A stretch of DNA of 25,083 nt from CBDCFL01 sp965216135 (GTDB lineage: Bacteria; Pseudomonadota; Alphaproteobacteria; Rhodobacterales; Rhodobacteraceae): NCBI GenBank assembly GCA_965216135.1, contig CBDCFL010000011.1, positions 1 to 25,083 of the forward strand, in the 5' to 3' direction. This document shows, in pieces, positions 16,077-23,742 of this stretch (position 1 is its first letter; every line of letters starts with the position of its first letter). The notes below the pieces were generated by a model that saw only the letters and a program-made list of their open reading frames with translations, was not told where the DNA came from and did no database searches. A program made the translations under genes and the position numbers.

Positions 16077-17140
16077 CTAGTCGTTGACCGTTTTGGCCCA
16101 TTGTCTGGTAGTGATTGACGTGATTGCGGTTTTGTCGTTTGCAAAGAAGTTCCATGCTTCGCAACACCTGTCGACGATCTGCTCATAATTGTCGAAGACG
16201 GATATGGCGAGCTTGTTGGCACGCAGATAAGCCCACACATTTTCCATCGGGTTGAGTTCAGGGGAATAGGGCGGGAGTTTGAGCAGGGTGATGTTGTCGG
16301 GTACCTCCAGCTCTGCCGAACCGTGCCAGCCAGCGCCATCCAGAATGAGAAGGGCATGTGCGCCCGATGCGACGGTTTTAGCGATCTCGGCGAGATGCGC
16401 GCTCATGGCCTGTGTGTCGGCATGTGGCATGATCAGAGCGGCCGCTTCAGCCCGTTCCGGGCAGACGGCGCCGAAAATGTAGCTCCAGATATAGCGGGTG
16501 TCGCGCGGGGCACGGGGGCGTGTTCCACGCTCGGCCCAGATACGGGTGAGCGTGCCCTGCTGGCCAACCCGCGCTTCATCCTGAAACCATATCTCCAGGG
16601 GCTTGCTGCGGGCTGTTTCCGGCAAGGCTGCTTCTACCTCTGCGGCGAAGTTTTTTTAAAAGCCTCCTGTGCATCCGGGTCGGATTTCGGATGCTGCGGG
16701 CGCACCGACAGACGCCGAAAGCCCAGGCTTGCCAATTGTTTGCCAACAGTTCGCTCATGCATGGTGACGCCGAAGCGCTCTTCGATCTTGCGTTTCAGAT
16801 CAATGCGCCGCCAGCGCACAACCCCATCGGTTTCGGGGTCGGGACCCGCCCGAACCATTTCCGCCAACTCCTCCTTCTGTGCCGCGCTCAGCAGACAGGG
16901 TGGATCCGGCGGGCGACGGTTGAACAGGCCCGACACGCCCTCCGCATTGTAACGGTGGGCCCAATCCCGCAGCGTCTGCCGATCCATGCCGCAGTTTTCT
17001 GCCGCCGTCTTGCGGTCAACCCCATCCAGAACCAGGGCAATCGCCAACATCCGTCGCGCCGCTTTCCCATCCCGGCACCGCGCCGCTTCCTGGCGAAGCT
17101 CGCCTGCGGACTTGTCTTTGCGCGTAATCCTTACTGCCAT
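16077..17140 (-). pseudogene. IS630-family transposase (copy C), split at an A7 run; possibly expressed by frameshifting
   Basis: ATG 17140 (MAVRITRKDKSAGE), preceded by GGGAGG, opens an N-terminal frame with helix-turn-helix MDRQTLRDWAHRY and WRRIDLKRKIEERFG. It ends EAFKKTSPQR with TAG at 16634-16636. The DDE half (FQDEARVGQ, LLILDGAGWHG, ELNPMENVW) is in the -1 frame and ends at TAG 16077-16079. The coding strand has TTTTAAAAAAAC here (T7 at 16651-16657 on the plus strand). With eight A, as in copies A, B and D, the protein would be a continuous 354 residues, reading FKKNFAAEVEAAL. It is either a decayed gene or one expressed by ribosomal or transcriptional slippage; sequence alone does not decide. 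Confidence 0.85.
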
Positions 17141-17165
17141 CAAAGCCTCCCTTGCCTTGATGCCA

Positions 17166-17206
17166 CTGAATCAGATCACGCCGCTCGTGGGAATCCCCTT
17201 GAGTCA
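17166..17206 (-). promoter_or_regulatory. Subterminal motif block of IS630 copy C
   Basis: Read on the minus strand: TGACTC (17201-17206), GGGGATTCCCA (17188-17198) and GATCTGATTCA (17166-17176). These are the same blocks in the same order as at the transposase-start ends of copies A, B and D. Confidence 0.5.
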
Positions 17207-17228
17207 AATCTGGGGGCCGTTGGTATTA

Positions 17229-17643
17229 TATAGCGACCCTAGTGGAACGCCATTCGCGGTATGTGATGCTGGTCAAAGTCGCCAACAAGGACACCGAAAG
17301 CGTCATCTCTGGGCTAATCAAATCGGCACAGAGATTGCCACGCGAACTCTACAAGTCCCTGACATGGGATCGCGGCAAAGAGCTGGCAGATCACCCGCGC
17401 CTGACCATAGCGACCGATATCGACGTCTACTTTTGCGACCCACACTCCCCGTGGCAACGCGGTTCGAACGAAAACACCAACCGGCTTCTCCGGCAATATC
17501 TGCCAAGGGGAACTGATTTATCCGTTCATTCTCAAGCAAAGCTCAGCGCGATCGCACGTCAGTTGAACGAAAGGCCTCGCAAGACCTTGCAATACCAAAC
17601 GCCAGCAGAGAAATTTGCCGAGTGTGTTGCGTCGATCAGTTGA
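17229..17643 (+). pseudogene. IS30-family transposase, C-terminal fragment
   Basis: Carries the rest of the DDE domain: ATLVERHSRYVMLVKVANKD, LTWDRGKELADH (second Asp) and QRGSNENTNRLLRQYLPRGT (catalytic Glu in NEN). It ends EKFAECVASIS with TGA at 17641-17643, inside the right terminal repeat. Continuous in frame with 15320-16065 once copy C is removed. Confidence 0.9.
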
Positions 17644-18393
17644 GCCCGCCACAGATCGCGGACATTCTGCGCGTGGCGGATCGCGTTGGCCAGCCTGTCG
17701 CCCTGCTGGGCCAGGCCGATGAGGTCAAATCCCTGATCAACAAAGCCGCTTCGCGAGATCGCCATCTGCGCAGCGGGCGAGGTCACGAAATGCCAGAATT
17801 CACGCATGACTTTCGGAGCCAAACCGTCACCGGTGTAGATATAGACCGGCGCCGTGATCGGATAATCCTCGGTCTTCAGACTGGCCGCGTCCGCCCTGCT
17901 TAGAAACCCGCACGCGCCGGTCAGATCGAGGGCGCGTGTCACACCCAGCGCCGACAAACGCGCCAACCCAAGACCAAATGGATCGCCCGCAACCGCCTCG
18001 GCAAGCTGGGCGGGCGTATCCACGATGCTGGCGGGCACCGAGATCGCCTGACCGTGGGGCAGCAACAGCCGCTCCAGGATCAGGGCCCGTGGCACATCGT
18101 CGTCGCGCGCCAGATAGAGAATTACGGGTGCATCCGCGCCGCCCAGATCCTGCCAATTGCTGATGTCACCGGCAAGAAGCCTGGCCAGATCGTCAAGGGA
18201 AATGGCGCGCAGATTATTGCGCTCCGACACAACCGGAACAATTGCGTCAAGTGCCACCACCTGGCCTTGGGCCGGGCTGGTCAGGGTGCCAAGCCCCGCA
18301 TCCGCTGCCAGCTCCGCCTCGCCCGGCAGCACCGCGCGGCTGACCATCACCATATTGGCCTGTCCGGCGATCAGCCGTGCGAAACTCTCTGCG
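17644..18393 (-). pseudogene. Substrate-binding-like domain of the disrupted substrate-binding/OmpA fusion
   Basis: Middle piece of the gene at 19989-14873. After collapse of the copy D insertion the frame reads VSNAESFARLIAGQANMVMV. It then has the type-2 periplasmic binding fold of the PstS kind: ALDAIVPVVSERNNLRAISL, LLAGDISNWQDLGGADAPVI, YPITAPVYIYTGDGL and FWHFVTSPAAQMAI. Such domains bind small ligands such as phosphate, but I see no certain phosphate ligands and do not assign one. It ends at the IS30 element after VRDLWRA. Both ends are IS junctions, so no functional product is expected. Confidence 0.82.
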
Positions 18394-18396
18394 TTA

Positions 18397-19558
18397 TACC
18401 AACGGCATCAATTTCTGACTCTGTGGGGATTCCCAAATCGGTTTTGATCTGATTCAAGGTTGGCAAAGGAGGATCGCCATGCCAGCCAGTGTTCCGCTTC
18501 GTCGCGACTTTGATGCCCGCCACCTTCGTAAACTCGCCAGCCGTTGCAAGGATGCCCGGCAGAGCCGCCGTCTGTTGTCTCTTGCGGCGGTCTACGATGG
18601 CATGCGCCGTGGAGAGGCCGCAAGGATCGGTGGGATGGATCGCCAAACCCTGCGGGACTGGGTTCACCGGTTCAACGAAGAGGGACCGGATGGCCTCACC
18701 AACCGCAAGGGCGCGGGCCGGACGCGCTACCTGAGCGATGTCCAGATGAAAGAACTTGGCGAGATTGTCGAGACCGGCCCCGATCCGGCGGTGGACGGGG
18801 TTGTCCGCTGGCGGCGGATCGACCTGAAGCGGGTGATCGAGGCGCGCTTTGGCGTCATCTATTCCGAGCGCGGGATATCCAGACTGCTTGGCGAACTGGG
18901 CTTTGCCCATATCAGCGCCCGCCCGCAGCATCCCAGGCAGGATAAGCGGATCATCGAGGCGTTTAAAAAAAACTTCGCCGACACGCTCCAGGTGCATATA
19001 GCTGACCTGCCAGCGGGAACGCCGGTGGAGATCTGGTTCCAGGACGAAGCACGCCTTGGCCAGAAGAATGGCCTGACGCGCCTGTGGGCGAGAAAGGGCA
19101 CGCGCCCCCGCCAGCCGGCCGATCAGCGCTATCACAACGCCTATCTGTTCGGCGCCATCTGTCCGGCTCACGGCAAGGGGGCGGCGCTCATGCTGCCTTG
19201 GGCGGACGCGCAAGCCATGCAGATGCATCTCGACGAGATCAGCCGCCACGTCGCCCGAAAGGCCCATGCGGTTGTGCTGATGGATCGGGCCGGATGGCAC
19301 ACCACCGGCAAACTCAAAGTCCCGAAGAACCTCACCATCATCCTGCTGCCATCGCGCGCTCCGGAACTGAACCCGGTGGAAAATATCTGGCAGTACTTGC
19401 GCGCCAATTGGCTCTCCAACCGCGTGTTCGAAGACTACAATGCCATCGTCGATGCTGGATGCGAAGCTTGGAACAAGCTCATCGCACAGCCCGAAACCAT
19501 CACATCAATCGGAATGCGAAAATGGGCCCATATCGGTCAATGTTAAATGCCGCTGGTA
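18397..19558 (+). mobile_element. IS630-family insertion sequence, copy D (complete, nearly identical to A)
   Basis: 1162 bp with the same ends as copy A (TACCAACGGCAT / TACCAGCGGCAT) and the same orientation on the plus strand. Two differences from copy A were found by eye (18605 and 19154). It carries the same subterminal motif block near 18416-18456 and an intact transposase. Copies A and D are direct repeats with starts 17,130 bp apart. Copy D splits the 5' part of the substrate-binding/OmpA fusion gene. Confidence 0.95.
18479..19546 (+). CDS. IS630-family DDE transposase (copy D)
   Basis: 355 residues, intact, with two amino-acid differences from copy A (MRRGE and FGAIC here). A8 at 18965-18972 lies at the domain junction and the frame is open through it. 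The Ala in FGAIC matches copy B, so copy D is probably closer to the ancestral sequence at that site. The ribosome binding site AAAGGAGG and the catalytic motifs FQDEAR, LMDRAGWH and ELNPVENIW are as in copy A. Together with copy A this is a likely source of active transposase. Confidence 0.95.
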   Translation: MPASVPLRRDFDARHLRKLASRCKDARQSRRLLSLAAVYDGMRRGEAARIGGMDRQTLRDWVHRFNEEGPDGLTNRKGAGRTRYLSDVQMKELGEIVETGPDPAVDGVVRWRRIDLKRVIEARFGVIYSERGISRLLGELGFAHISARPQHPRQDKRIIEAFKKNFADTLQVHIADLPAGTPVEIWFQDEARLGQKNGLTRLWARKGTRPRQPADQRYHNAYLFGAICPAHGKGAALMLPWADAQAMQMHLDEISRHVARKAHAVVLMDRAGWHTTGKLKVPKNLTIILLPSRAPELNPVENIWQYLRANWLSNRVFEDYNAIVDAGCEAWNKLIAQPETITSIGMRKWAHIGQC

Positions 19559-19989
19559 TTAGAGACGTATATCAGCGATATTTGGGCGGCGGTGCGTTCG
19601 GTTTCAGGATCGGATAGCTCAAAACGCGCGCCGCGCGCAGCCGGTATTACCGACATTTCATAGCCCTCTGCGCCGGCAAATGCGGCAAACAATCCCGGCA
19701 ATATGCGCGAACCGATGATCTCAACGGCGGCGACTGTGATCTCGGCCACGTAATCGGATAGATCGGGACAGGCCGGGCCGGTGCATTCCACGCTGCTGCC
19801 ATCCAGGGTCAGATCGCCGTAAATGCTGCGAATTCTGTAGAACTCGCCGTCATAGCCGATCAGCGTGCCGGTAACCTCAACCGATCCATCGCGCGATGTC
19901 AGCGTGACATCGTCGGCGCGCGCTGCGCCCGCGACCAAGGCCAATAGAACGAATGCGGCAATTTGGGCAGCGCCAAAGCGCACCAACAT
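19559..19989 (-). pseudogene. Signal peptide and N-terminal part of the disrupted substrate-binding/OmpA fusion
   Basis: ATG 19989, 14 bases after the secA stop, opens a clear Sec signal peptide (MLVRFGAAQIAAFVLLALVA, then GAARA before DDVTLTSRDG). The mature part has a small domain with TGTLIGYDGEFYRIRSIYG and two cysteines (VECTGPACP) that could form a disulfide, then the start of the binding domain (IIGSRILPGLFAAFAGAEGY). It is cut by IS630 copy D after ISLIYVSN. An upstream in-frame ATG at 20058 lies inside secA and would spoil the signal peptide. Together with 17644-18393 and 14873-15264 it is one gene of about 523 residues encoding an exported, probably cell-wall-anchored protein. Confidence 0.83.
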
Positions 19990-20003
19990 CGCCCGGGCGG
20001 CGA

Positions 20004-22706
20004 TCAGACCAGACGCCCGTGGCAATGTTTGAACTTTTTGCCCGAACCGCAGGGACATTGCTCGTTACGACCCGGATCGCCCCAGGTCTCGCGATTGTAT
20101 TCGTCAAATCCAGGTTTGGCATTGGCAGCGTCCGCAAGGACATTTGGCGCCACAACCGTATCCTGTCCGCGCAACTTTGCCTGCTGTGCGGCGAGTTGGG
20201 CCATCAGCGCAACCCGCTCTGCCTCGGTCATCGGACGGATTTGCGACAGCTTTTGGGTGACATCGCCCCGCAGCGCGTCAAGCAACCCCTCAAACAGCTG
20301 AAACGCCTCGGTTTTATATTCGTTCAGCGGGTCGCGCTGGGCATAGCCGCGAAATCCGACAACCGAGCGCAAATGTTCCAACGTCAACAGATGCTCCCGC
20401 CATTTCTCATCAATCGTCTGCAACAGGATCTGTTTTTCAATGTTGCGCATCGCCTCGCTGCCAAAGGCCTCGGATTTATCAATCATCTGTTCATCGGATG
20501 CCGCATAGAGCCGCTCGATGATCACCTCATCATCAACGCCGTCTTCGCCGGCCCAGGCCGCAACTGGTTGTTCCAGCATCAGCCGTTCTTTCAGCGCGTC
20601 GCCCAATCCTTCCATATCCCACTGTTCTGCATAGGATTTCGGTGGAATGTGAATCTTGACCAGATCGTCAATCACCTGATGACGCATGTCCTGGGCAATC
20701 TCGGACAGATCGGCGGCCTCCATGATCTCGCGCCGTTGCGCAAATATGACCTTGCGCTGGTCATTCATCACATCGTCGAATTTCAAAAGCTGCTTGCGGA
20801 TGTCAAAGTTCCGGCCCTCAACCTTGGCCTGCGCGCGTTCAAGCGATTTGTTGACCCATGGGTGCACGATCGCCTCGCCCTCGGCCATGCCCAGCGACGA
20901 CAACACCTTTTCGAGCCTCTCAGAGCCGAAAATGCGCATCAGATCGTCTTCCAGCGACAGGAAGAAATCCGAACGCCCAGGATCGCCCTGACGCCCCGAC
21001 CGCCCGCGCAACTGGTTGTCGATGCGGCGGCTTTCGTGGCGCTCGGTACCCAGTACAAACAATCCACCCGCCGCGATGACGGCAGCTTTGTCGGCGGCGT
21101 GTTCCTCTTCGGTTTTCGCACGCAGCTCGTCGGGGTGCGCATCAGGGTCCGCGCTCAGCGCATCCATCACGATCATCTCGACATTGCCGCCAAGCTGAAT
21201 ATCGGTGCCCCTGCCCGCCATATTGGTGGCAATCGTCACTGCCCCCGGCTTGCCTGCATCGGCGACGATCTGCGCCTCTTTTTCGTGCTGGCGAGCGTTC
21301 AAAACGTTATGAGTGACCCCCTCTTTGGACAACATTTCTGACAAAATCTCCGATTTCTCAATCGATGTCGTCCCCACCAGCACCGGCTGGCCCTTGTCAT
21401 GCGATTTTTTGATCTCGGTAATGATGGATTCGTATTTTTCGCGCGCGGTGCGATAGACCTGATCGTGATTATCCTCACGCGCAATCGGCTCGTTAGTCGG
21501 TATCTCAATTACCCCAAGGCCATAGATTTCCGCAAACTCCTCGGCCTCGGTCGCCGCGGTGCCTGTCATCCCGGCGAGCTTGTCATAGAGACGGAAATAG
21601 TTCTGAAAGGTAACGCTGGCCATGGTGATGTTTTCGGGCTGAATTGTCGTGCCTTCCTTGGCCTCGATGGCCTGATGCAGCCCGTCGGCCAGGCGGCGAC
21701 CCGCCATCATGCGCCCGGTAAATTCGTCAATCAGCACGACCTCGTCGTCGCGCACGATATATTCTTTGTCCTTCTGGAACATTTTATGGGCCCGCAGGCC
21801 CTGATTGACGTGGTGAACTATCGTCGTGCTTTCAGGATCGTAAAGCGACTGTCCCTCGGGCAATATGCCCTCGCTTAACAGCAATTGCTCAAGAAACTCA
21901 TTGCCTTCCTCGGTGTAAGTTACATTTCGCGATTTCTCATCCAGCGAGAAATGCTCGTCCGTCAGGCTCGGGATCAGCTTGTCGATCGTCTTGTACAACT
22001 CTGAGCGATCCTGAGACGGGCCCGAGATGATCAGCGGCGTGCGCGCCTCGTCGATCAGGATCGAATCCACCTCGTCCACAATAGCGAAATTGTGGTGATG
22101 CTGATTGATCTGGTTCAACTCCGATTTCATATTGTCGCGCAAATAATCAAAACCCAGCTCGTTATTGGTGGCATAGGTGATATCGGCCCCATAGGCCTCG
22201 GCTTTTTCGGCATCGGGCTGCTGGGGATAAACCACACCAGTTTTCAGACCCAGAGCCGCGTAAACCTTGCCCATCCACTCGGCGTCGCGCTTAGCCAGAT
22301 AATCGTTGACGGTGACGATATGCACGCCCTTGCCTGTCAGCGCATTCAGATAGGCCGGAAATGTCGCGACCAGGGTTTTGCCCTCGCCCGTCTTCATCTC
22401 GGCGATATTGCCCTGATGCAGAAATACCCCGCCCAAAAGCTGCACATCAAAAGCGCGAAGCCCCAGCGCGCGTTTGGCGGCTTCGCGGCAATTGGCGAAT
22501 GCCTCCGGCAACAAATCTTCCAACGCCGCGCCGCCTTTGGCGCGGTCCTGCAATTCGATGGTTTTTACCTTGATCGCCTCGTCGCTCAGCGCCTCATATT
22601 CGGGCTCCAAAGCGCTAATCGCCTCGACCATGGGTTGGGCGATTTTCAGGGCCCGTTCGTTTGACGATCCAAAGACCTTTTTGGCCAGCGATCCAATTCC
22701 AAGCAT
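20004..22706 (-). CDS. secA: Preprotein translocase ATPase SecA
   Basis: Essential motor that pushes unfolded preproteins through SecYEG. ATG 22706 (MLGIGSLAKKVFGSSNERAL) matches the usual SecA N-terminus and gives 900 residues; an upstream in-frame start at 22772 would add an atypical extension. Walker A is MKTGEGKT (104-111) and Walker B lies in VDEVDSILIDEARTP near residue 215. Also seen: the crosslinking domain, AGRGTDIQLGGN, and RQLRGRSGRQGDPG-like motif II sequence (NQLRGRSGRQGDPG). The C-terminal zinc-binding SecB/ribosome tail is CPCGSGKKFKHCHG. Intact. It diverges from the PPIase gene over 178 bp. Confidence 0.98.
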   Translation of the reverse strand: MLGIGSLAKKVFGSSNERALKIAQPMVEAISALEPEYEALSDEAIKVKTIELQDRAKGGAALEDLLPEAFANCREAAKRALGLRAFDVQLLGGVFLHQGNIAEMKTGEGKTLVATFPAYLNALTGKGVHIVTVNDYLAKRDAEWMGKVYAALGLKTGVVYPQQPDAEKAEAYGADITYATNNELGFDYLRDNMKSELNQINQHHHNFAIVDEVDSILIDEARTPLIISGPSQDRSELYKTIDKLIPSLTDEHFSLDEKSRNVTYTEEGNEFLEQLLLSEGILPEGQSLYDPESTTIVHHVNQGLRAHKMFQKDKEYIVRDDEVVLIDEFTGRMMAGRRLADGLHQAIEAKEGTTIQPENITMASVTFQNYFRLYDKLAGMTGTAATEAEEFAEIYGLGVIEIPTNEPIAREDNHDQVYRTAREKYESIITEIKKSHDKGQPVLVGTTSIEKSEILSEMLSKEGVTHNVLNARQHEKEAQIVADAGKPGAVTIATNMAGRGTDIQLGGNVEMIVMDALSADPDAHPDELRAKTEEEHAADKAAVIAAGGLFVLGTERHESRRIDNQLRGRSGRQGDPGRSDFFLSLEDDLMRIFGSERLEKVLSSLGMAEGEAIVHPWVNKSLERAQAKVEGRNFDIRKQLLKFDDVMNDQRKVIFAQRREIMEAADLSEIAQDMRHQVIDDLVKIHIPPKSYAEQWDMEGLGDALKERLMLEQPVAAWAGEDGVDDEVIIERLYAASDEQMIDKSEAFGSEAMRNIEKQILLQTIDEKWREHLLTLEHLRSVVGFRGYAQRDPLNEYKTEAFQLFEGLLDALRGDVTQKLSQIRPMTEAERVALMAQLAAQQAKLRGQDTVVAPNVLADAANAKPGFDEYNRETWGDPGRNEQCPCGSGKKFKHCHGRLV

Positions 22707-22884
22707 ATGCGCGTCCGCTCGATCAATTCTCGCTGATTGAAGGCTCAGCGCTTGCCCGCCCCGGCTGGCCATCTTAAAACACGCGGGATTTGGCCTGTTA
22801 TCAGCGCCCTAAGAGGCGATGTAAGCGGCGGCATGCAAGGTGTCAACGCTGCCCGGGTTCACGATGTGTTTGAAGGAGATACCG

Positions 22885-23727
22885 ATGCTGAAACGTCCGC
22901 ATTTGCTGGCAGCTATTCTGATCATCGGCCTGAGCGGAACCGCGCAATCCCAGCAGGCGGATGCGTCCACCGTTATCGTAACAATTGATGGCACCGAGAT
23001 TACGCTGGGCCACATGATCATAGTGCGCGACAGCCTGCCCGACCAATACAGGAACCTGCCCGATGATGTGCTGTTTGACGGCATCAAAGAGCAACTGATC
23101 CAGCAGACCGTTCTGGCGCAGAGCTTTGAAGGTCTTGAAGTGGCCATCCGGCTTCGTCTTGAGAATGAAGAGCGCAGCCTTAAGGCGGGCACCGCAATTA
23201 ACGCAGCGGTTGAGATCAGCGTGACCGAAGAGGCGCTTGCCGAGCTTTATCAGACCCGTTTTGCCATGTCGGCGCTAGATACCGAATATAACGTCTCGCA
23301 TATTCTGGTGGAAACCGAGGCCGAGGCCCGTGCTCTGATCGACCAGCTGTCCGAAGGCGCAGAATTCGACCGCCTGGCCCAGGATCATTCAACCGGCCCG
23401 TCCGGCCCAAACGGTGGTCAGCTTGGCTGGTTTGGTTCGGGCATGATGGTCAAAGAGTTTGAGGATGCCGTCGTCGCACTCGGAGTTGGCGATATTTCTG
23501 CGCCGGTTGAAACCCAGTTTGGCTGGCATGTGATCATCCTCAACGAAAACCGCGTGGTTGACGCCCCGCCAATTGACGATGTTCGCGCCGATCTGGAAGA
23601 AGAACTGCGGCAAATGGCCGTTGACGAGCTTGTCACGATCCTGATCGACATGGCCGAGGTCGTCGAGGCCGACACCAGCAGCATCGACCCCGCAGTCCTG
23701 AACGACACCAGCCTGGTCGGGCAATAG
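22885..23727 (+). CDS. Periplasmic parvulin-type peptidyl-prolyl isomerase
   Basis: 280 residues. ATG 22885 is chosen because GAAGGAGAT (22872-22880) is an excellent ribosome binding site and the protein then starts with a signal peptide (MLKRPHLLAAILIIGLSGTA, cleavage probably after AQSQQA or nearby). The parvulin rotamase domain lies at about 130-230: YNVSHILVETEAEARAL, FDRLAQDHSTGPSGPNGG, LGWFGSGMMVKEFEDAV and FGWHVIILNE. Such proteins speed folding of exported and outer-membrane proteins. It lies between divergent secA and argJ (15-bp gap to argJ). Intact. Confidence 0.93.
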   Translation: MLKRPHLLAAILIIGLSGTAQSQQADASTVIVTIDGTEITLGHMIIVRDSLPDQYRNLPDDVLFDGIKEQLIQQTVLAQSFEGLEVAIRLRLENEERSLKAGTAINAAVEISVTEEALAELYQTRFAMSALDTEYNVSHILVETEAEARALIDQLSEGAEFDRLAQDHSTGPSGPNGGQLGWFGSGMMVKEFEDAVVALGVGDISAPVETQFGWHVIILNENRVVDAPPIDDVRADLEEELRQMAVDELVTILIDMAEVVEADTSSIDPAVLNDTSLVGQ

Positions 23728-23742
23728 GCCAGGGGCTGCGTC

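Larger units (their letters stand above)
16066..17225 (-). mobile_element. IS630-family insertion sequence, copy C, nested in IS30
   Basis: 1160 bp as TACC...GGTA with terminal inverted repeats identical over 12 bases (TACCAACGGCCC). It is inserted in the IS30 transposase just after its first catalytic motif and in the opposite orientation to that gene. It is a third, distinct IS630 type, diverged from both A/D and B. Its transposase frame is broken at the A-run that is open in the other copies. Confidence 0.92.
16063..17228. repeat. TTA target duplication around IS630 copy C
   Basis: TTA at 16063-16065 and 17226-17228 directly flank TACC...GGTA. Collapsing them to one copy restores the IS30 transposase frame exactly, whereas a TA-only duplication leaves it out of frame. 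Confidence 0.8.
15268..17643 (+). mobile_element. IS30-family insertion sequence, interrupted by IS630 copy C
   Basis: The left end TCAACGGGTGGACGCAAC and the right end (reverse complement) TCAACTGATCGACGCAAC are inverted repeats, 17 of the first 20 bases matching. GCC lies on both sides (15265-15267, 17644-17646) as a 3-bp target duplication. Without the nested element it would be 1213 bp, normal for IS30. The transposase TGA is the last three bases of the element. The transposase is split by copy C, so this copy cannot move unless a related transposase acts on it. It sits in the substrate-binding/OmpA fusion gene. Confidence 0.85.
15265..17646. repeat. GCC target duplication around the IS30 element
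   Basis: GCC at 15265-15267 and 17644-17646 directly flank TCAAC...GTTGA. A 3-bp repeat of this kind has a fair chance of coincidence, so the support comes mainly from its position at the ends of the inverted repeats. Confidence 0.65.
18394..19561. repeat. TTA target duplication around IS630 copy D
   Basis: TTA at 18394-18396 and 19559-19561 flank TACC...GGTA. Collapsing to one copy joins the host codons as gtc tct aac gca gag (VSNAE) in frame. Confidence 0.8.

Noticed and set aside
19953..21341. 462-codon plus-strand open frame antisense to secA
   Set aside because: secA is intact and unmistakable on the other strand; the antisense frame has low-quality composition and no recognisable domain.
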